Shown piece after piece: positions 58,881-64,000 of a stretch of DNA of 64,000 nt; positions within the stretch are counted from its first letter, which is position 1, and every line of letters starts with the position of its first letter. The DNA comes from Marthasterias glacialis (taxonomy: Eukaryota; Echinodermata; Asteroidea; Forcipulatida; Asteriidae), in contig OU452226.1 in assembly GCA_911728455.2 (NCBI GenBank), forward strand, positions 22,027,938-22,091,937, written 5' to 3'. A program made the position numbers and the translations under genes. The notes beneath the pieces are model-generated. The model was not told the origin of the DNA. It searched no databases and saw nothing but the letters and a program-made list of their open reading frames with translations.

Positions 58881-59361
58881 TTGAAAGCTCTGCTTGGGGA
58901 ATAAGTAAAATTGATATGTAACCCTGAATCCCAGATGTCATTCTGCAAATGAAGCAATTGTATTTAATTAATTTTTATCAATATTCCCTTCAAGGTTTTA
59001 TAAACTGAACTTATCAACAGTTTTATGTTACTCGATACATTACACCCATTGACGTCATAATAACTGTTACTGTATCAATTTCACTACCAGCAGTCACTAA
59101 TGTGGGCGGGTAGAAGCAGATTTAATCACCGATAATTAATCATTATATTATAAGTGAATCCATGCTCTAATTGTGTTTTTTATGTTTGTTTTTATTGTAT
59201 CCCACATGATATTGAGGCAAAAAAAAGAAGAAGGTATACAGTTGTTGAAACTTGACGATACAGTAAACTCAAGCCAACACAACTGAACGTGTATTTCCCA
59301 TGATCACGAGAAAAAAAAGATATGTACTTTAGACAGTGTAGACAAAATCACCAACGTTTAT

Positions 59362-59471
59362 GGCCCTTTTCGAAACCAGGTTAGGCCCCGTCCGCCTGAT
59401 TGGAGCTCGTACCGAAAGCGCACGTTTTTAAAGTAACTGACTGAGCCCAAGCCTTAATTTCGAAAAGGCCC
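59362..59471. repeat. Short MITE with GGCCCTTTTCGAAA termini
   Basis: GGCCCTTTTCGAAA at the left and TTTCGAAAAGGCC at the right bound 110 non-coding bases. Confidence 0.78.
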
Positions 59472-60254
59472 TATTCATTTCAATTCGTTTATCATTCATC
59501 ATGGTACAAAAACATGAAAGAGCCATCTGGACTTTTAAGTTGCAATATGGATAGGGTCATATGACAAAATCAATGAATATTCAATAGGTTCATGTTTGGG
59601 GTATATGGGAGGAGTGCCCCCATCAAAAAACACGCACAAAAAAACCTGCCATGTGAGATTAGCGATGCCTAGCCTACACCTGATGAATAAATACATTTTT
59701 AATACATAATACTTAACGTATCTACAAATTACCACCCTGTTCCAAAAAAAAAATTCTTCGATACAGGTTCTACAATATAATTCATAAAAAAATTAGCGAT
59801 TAATATTAGATTTATTTCAGTTAAATATAGCCCTTCCACGCTTAAGAACTTTAGTTGCCTTGTATATGCAACTTTTGCGATGTCTTTTGCGCAGCGCTAC
59901 AAATTGTTATTGATTGTCTTTATGAGTTCTCTATCACGCTCCGCCATCTTGGTCTTATTCCTGGTATTTACTACAGTAATTATGGATACAAATTATCATT
60001 AGATCTAATGGGGCCTGACTATTTTCAAGTCTGCTATAGTTTTGTTTATAAAATTGACCTTTCTTCTGCGACGTCAAAGCTGCGAGTTTTTGACACCAAA
60101 GTTAAATACGGGCGGCCTTCACTGCACAAATCTGCCATCATTTTGCAAATGCTGTAAGGGAAATTTACTGATCACTGCTAAATAAAAAAATGTGCTACCC
60201 AACACAAAAATATGACATTTCTTTATAAAAAAAGTTTAATTGTTTATTTTTAAA

Positions 60255-61765
60255 AAGCCACGGCAAAAGCAAAAGCGCCACGGCGAAAGCAAAAGGGCCA
60301 CGGCAAAAGCAAAAGCGCGATGTAGATATGGGTTAAAGGTCGAATTTGGTTACGGTGAACCATGTGATATGACTATGTAGTAAATATTTAACATGGAAGG
60401 TGTGCAGTATCCTTGACCTGCATAATGTTCACACAAGTTCAGGTCCCATATTAGACACCAAAGCGCCATATTACCATTGTTTAAAAATCAAAACGGTTCT
60501 TAGATGTTCATTAAAACGGTTTACAAACAGTGACCATTGATTTATGGTTTATAAACAATGGACAATGATCAAGAATCTATTTTATGGGCAAGTGTATTTA
60601 GTAACTCATGATTTACAAACAATATTAAAAAGCACAAAACATTTATACTTTACTAGTATGTAATCCATAACAAAATTGGGCAACACTTTTAACAATAACA
60701 TGCAAAACAATCAAATGAAAAATATCAAACCAGTCGTGGGATGGTTAACTACCGAAGGCAATACCGAAGACAAAAGGCCTATCATTTACTTCTGCCCTGT
60801 AACATTTTGTGTTGCACCGGAATTAGTTTCAAATTTCCCGCACATCACTCACAAAACGCCAATTGCCAAAGGTTAATTAGGCAGAACAGCGTCCATAAGG
60901 CACCTAGTTTTTCCACACCCTTGACCACCCTCCCCCCCCCCAATAAAAAAAAAATTGTTCCATTTATATTTTGGTCTCATTTTGTACCCGTGCTCTCTTC
61001 CCCCGCCGGCCGTATATTGCAATAAACTACTGTATTATTTCCTTCCCCCTTTCTTCTTTTGCTATCTCCCTCCGTTTCAACCCCCTTTTCCAACTCTCTT
61101 TCTCTCTGATCTGCTCATTCGTCCCTCCTACTGTCCTACATTCCCCAACCCGAACGTTAAAGAACGTTAATGACGCATTCAAAGTTTTTTGAAGCTTGAC
61201 CTATATTCAATTCAATTTAATTCTTCTCAACATTTACTTCCAAATTACTGCAGATGGTCATTACGACAAACAAATTTAAAGAAAGCAACAGTAATAAATA
61301 AGGTTGTAATGACACAAATAAGACAGAGGCAATTATGGAGGCATATTCAGAAGACAAAAAATCTTGTTTAGAAATGCCTGTAAACAATCAGTGAACAAAG
61401 CAAAAATTACTCTTATCACACAGAGACGTCCCAGACAGGAAAACAGAGTCAGAACCTGAACTAATGTGTGAACATTATGCAGGTCAAGGATCAACTGCAC
61501 ACCGTCCGTGCTGAATATTTACTACACCGTAACCAAATTCAACCTTTAACTCATATCTACATCGCGCTTTTGCTTTTGCCGTGGCCCTTTTGCTTTTGCC
61601 GTGACCCTTTTGCTTTTGCCGTGGCGCTTTTGCTTTTGCCGTGGCCCTTTTGCTTTCGCCGTGGCCCTTTTGCTTTCGCCGTGGCCCTTTTGCTTTTGCG
61701 GTGGCGCTTTTGCTTTTGCCGTGGCGCTTTTGCTTTTGCCGTGGCCCTTTTGCTTTTGCCGTGAC
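60255..61765. mobile_element. Fold-back element with tandem-repeat terminal arms, about 1.5 kb
   Basis: The outer ends are arrays of a 20-bp unit: about three units on the left (GCCACGGCAAAAGCAAAAGC) and about ten on the right in the opposite orientation (GCTTTTGCTTTTGCCGTGGC). Inside, arms of about 120-140 bases pair: CATCGCGCTTTTGC, CATATCTACATCG, TGCAGGTCAAGGATC and GAACCTGAACT. The core (60450-61440) has no recognisable protein. Confidence 0.85.
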
Positions 61766-62214
61766 AGTTGTGGGCCACCGTATACTTATGTTTTCAACAA
61801 AAGAAAGGTCTATGAAAAGAACAAAAAACAAAATGGCTGTCCCCATAATACAAATGGCAAGCTTGCACCTTCATACAATATTGTTCTTAACCCTAGTGGT
61901 TCAACTTTTAATTCCGAGAATTTTGTTTATCTATTCTTTAATTTTCTATTTCTGTTTCGATTTTTGACTGCTTAAGCTGTAATATCCGGACTGCGGTTTC
62001 TTTTTTTAATGTACTAAAATTATTTCACCGGGTCTACCATGGAATACACAACCGAGCTGCGTTCACCCCTGTCGGTTAGTCATCACGAGTCCTGTAATCA
62101 AGGTCAAAGGTTTCAGGTGAAAGGTTTAAGGTCAAAGGAAGTAATCATTACACACAATGTCACAGTCTCAGACAACCACACGATAAAGCAGACCGCCTTG
62201 ACCACCACAGACTA

Positions 62215-62402
62215 ATTTTTATTAAGCAGAAAAAATTGCTTAATCATTATCTACTAAGCAAAAATGAGCTGGATACCAGTCACAGTTTGTACATGGTGAC
62301 ATGGTATTTTGGTTGGTAACCTCATTCTGGTAAGCATAATTTTGTTTTACTTAGTTTTACTTTTGTTGTGCTTAAGCAGCTCTATGAAATTGGACACTGG
62401 GA
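62215..62402. repeat. MITE of the GGCCCAATTTCAT family, third locus
   Basis: Ends GCTCTATGAAATTGGACACTG with AAGCAxAA motifs throughout. Only one terminus is clear. Close to the SVOP-like exon at 62517. Confidence 0.6.
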
Positions 62403-62516
62403 CTAATTGAGTAAAATTATCACAATGCCGTTGTAAAAGGTAAAAAAAAAAAAAAAAAATGGCACATGAAAACACAATGATTCAAAAGAATGAAAATAAC
62501 GACTGTGTTTAGTTAC

Positions 62517-64000
62517 CTTTAAATCCATTCCTTTCGTTTCCAGGGGGAGTAAGCAAACCATAATGGATCCAGTTAAGCAGACGAAGAAATAAATGAGGAT
62601 CGCATCAACTGGTGACTGCTTGATAAAACTCTGGAAATAGAATGGCAAGACAACACCATGTGACCTTTTAATGTCCACCACTTCAACTTGACTTCAAACC
62701 CCGTATTTATGAACAGTCCTTACGTCTTCGACAGAGTTTCTTAAGAATTGAAATACTATTTTAATCCCGAATGCTAGATTCTTGAAAAAAAAAAAAAACA
62801 TCTTTGCGTTAAAAAAGTGCAAAGATTTAAAGTGTTTTAACGTTTTAACGGTTAACATAGAGGTTATAAAGTTTACATTATAAGACACGTTTTTGGTTCT
62901 AGTGCGATCACATGTTTTCCCTTGGGGCACTTCACTCCGCCTCTGGATTTCCATTACTATAAAAAAAAGTTACGAATCCTCCTCACACAATTCTGTTTGT
63001 TAATTAATATTCGTAAGCAGTGTTGTAGTCAAGTACTTTTCAGTAGAGTATCAAGTACTGCAGAGCACAAGGGTGGCCGAGTAGTACTCGGGGACGAGTA
63101 CTCGGGCCGTGTCCGAGTACCGAGTTTTCTGATATCCGAGTACATTGTACCGAGTCCAACAGCCGAGGACCAAGTCGGCCTACTTGGATGTCACAGTATG
63201 AGTACTTTATATAGAAAAAAAATACTGCAACATGTTGAGTAACAAACTAATTTCTAGATGACAATGTGCGCTTGTTATGATAACTTTCTTATAGACAGGA
63301 ATACATCAAAGGAAACTTCGTTTTTCCTCTCAATGGCACACAAAATTGACATTAACGCAGCATAACTTAGACAACCGTATTTTGACCACGAGCACTTAAA
63401 CTCGAGTCCGAGTACATAATTTTTCAGTCGAGTATCGAGTACGTGACTTCGAGCAGTTCAGTCAAGTATCCTGTGTGGACTTCGAGTACGAGTATTTGGC
63501 TAGCCGAGTACGAGTTGGTACTCGAACTTGGCTAGTGAGTGGTAATCGCATGAGCGTAGAGTACGAGTTGGTACTTGTACTTGGCTAGTGAGTGGTAATC
63601 GCATGGGCGTAAATACCAGGGGACGGGGAGATGTATCCCCACATTTTTTTGTCCGGGAGGATGATCCATAGGATCACTTCCCAACCCCCCAACCCCGATA
63701 TTTGGTCCTTGAAAAAAAATGTGTGGTTTTCTCCGAAAAGGTACCCTATAGCTTAGTAAATGAATAAAACATTTTTACAAATCCCTTTCAAGACAACACC
63801 CATGTCTGTACACGCATCCATAATGCAATCGAACATCTGCTGTGAATTTGCATATAACCTTCCCCATGTCCCATTTGCTCGTGATCTCAGCATTATTCTG
63901 AGAATTTACGCCACTGAGTAATCGAGTACGAGTACCGAGTACCAGTCCTACAACGCTGTTTGTAAGTTACTCACTTCTGCAACAAATGGCGTAAGCGCTC
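62517..64000 (-). CDS. SVOP-like MFS transporter, C-terminal exons (partial)
   Basis: Two exons are visible on the minus strand. The first runs past the window end down to 63975 and finishes with ALTPFVAE before a GTGAGT donor. The second, 62630-62517, is 38 codons flanked by TTTCCAG and GTAACT, phase 0 on both sides. Together they read TPFVAE, then a hydrophobic helix, then LLPLETKGMDLK. This is the last transmembrane helix and the E-T-K-G motif of the sugar-porter branch of the major facilitator superfamily. The order TPF-(A)-Q/E, helix, LP-ETKG matches SVOP and SV2-like proteins more than SLC22. The terminal exon with the stop is not found and could lie anywhere left of 62517. Substrate unknown. 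Confidence 0.62.
63019..63958. mobile_element. hAT-like non-autonomous element, 940 bp
   Basis: Ends CAGTGTTGTAGTCAAGTAC and (mirrored) GTACCAGTCCTACAACGCTG. The flanking 8-mers TTCGTAAG (63011-63018) and TTTGTAAG (63959-63966) match at seven of eight bases, as expected for a hAT target duplication. The interior is full of CGAGTAC/GTACTCG motifs. No transposase. Confidence 0.8.

Noticed and set aside
58672-58941. 89-codon minus-strand Ala/Val-rich open frame
   Set aside because: It is the triplet-like dispersed repeat, which also has an open frame on the other strand.
61484-61975. Several open frames rich in Lys/Ala or Phe/Cys/Leu repeats
   Set aside because: All are readings of the 20-bp tandem array at the end of the fold-back element; 20 is not a multiple of three, so every frame cycles through the same peptide.

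Overview
This is a window of an AT-rich, intron-rich animal nuclear genome. The protein-coding content and the dense set of tRNA-derived SINEs, short inverted-repeat elements and fold-backs point to a marine invertebrate deuterostome. An echinoderm, perhaps a starfish, is my best guess, but that rests on memory of repeat styles and is weak. There are no bacterial-type operons, CRISPR arrays or defence systems, and I found no new multi-gene system.

Five genes can be reconstructed exon by exon, with splice phases checked by hand. (1) A TLCD3/FAM57-like TLC-domain membrane protein lies on the minus strand, with five coding exons from 18106 down to 1745 and 305 codons. (2) SGF29, the tandem-Tudor subunit of SAGA, lies on the plus strand with seven exons from 20563 to 26689 and 347 codons. 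It is head to head with TLCD3. (3) RAD1 of the 9-1-1 checkpoint clamp lies on the minus strand, with eight exons from 48958 to 39616 and 282 codons. (4) A CARF/ALS2CR8-like transcription factor lies on the minus strand from 57251 to 50499, with one unresolved 5' junction. (5) The 3' part of an SVOP-like MFS transporter lies on the minus strand from the window end to 62517. These are separate housekeeping or regulatory genes (lipid metabolism, chromatin reading, DNA-damage checkpoint, transcription, transport), not a pathway.

The largest structural fact is a near-identical 10.2 kb direct duplication. Bases 17802-27983 reappear as 28484-38661, and the two copies are separated by exactly 500 Ns. 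The left copy ends at the first N and the right copy starts at the last N. This is what two overlapping contig ends left unmerged by a scaffolder would look like. The second SGF29 (31245-37370) and the second TLCD3 first exon (28577-28788) are therefore most likely assembly artefacts.

Most of the rest is repeats: TTAA-flanked piggyBac-like MITEs, a hAT-like element with an 8-bp target duplication beside a splice donor, a three-level nest of inverted-repeat elements in a RAD1 intron, a fold-back element whose terminal repeats are tandem arrays of a 20-bp unit, a 511-bp near-perfect hairpin in an SGF29 intron, an element whose terminal repeats carry a palindromic CACGTG site, several SINE families, and minisatellites that appear to have grown out of dispersed repeats.
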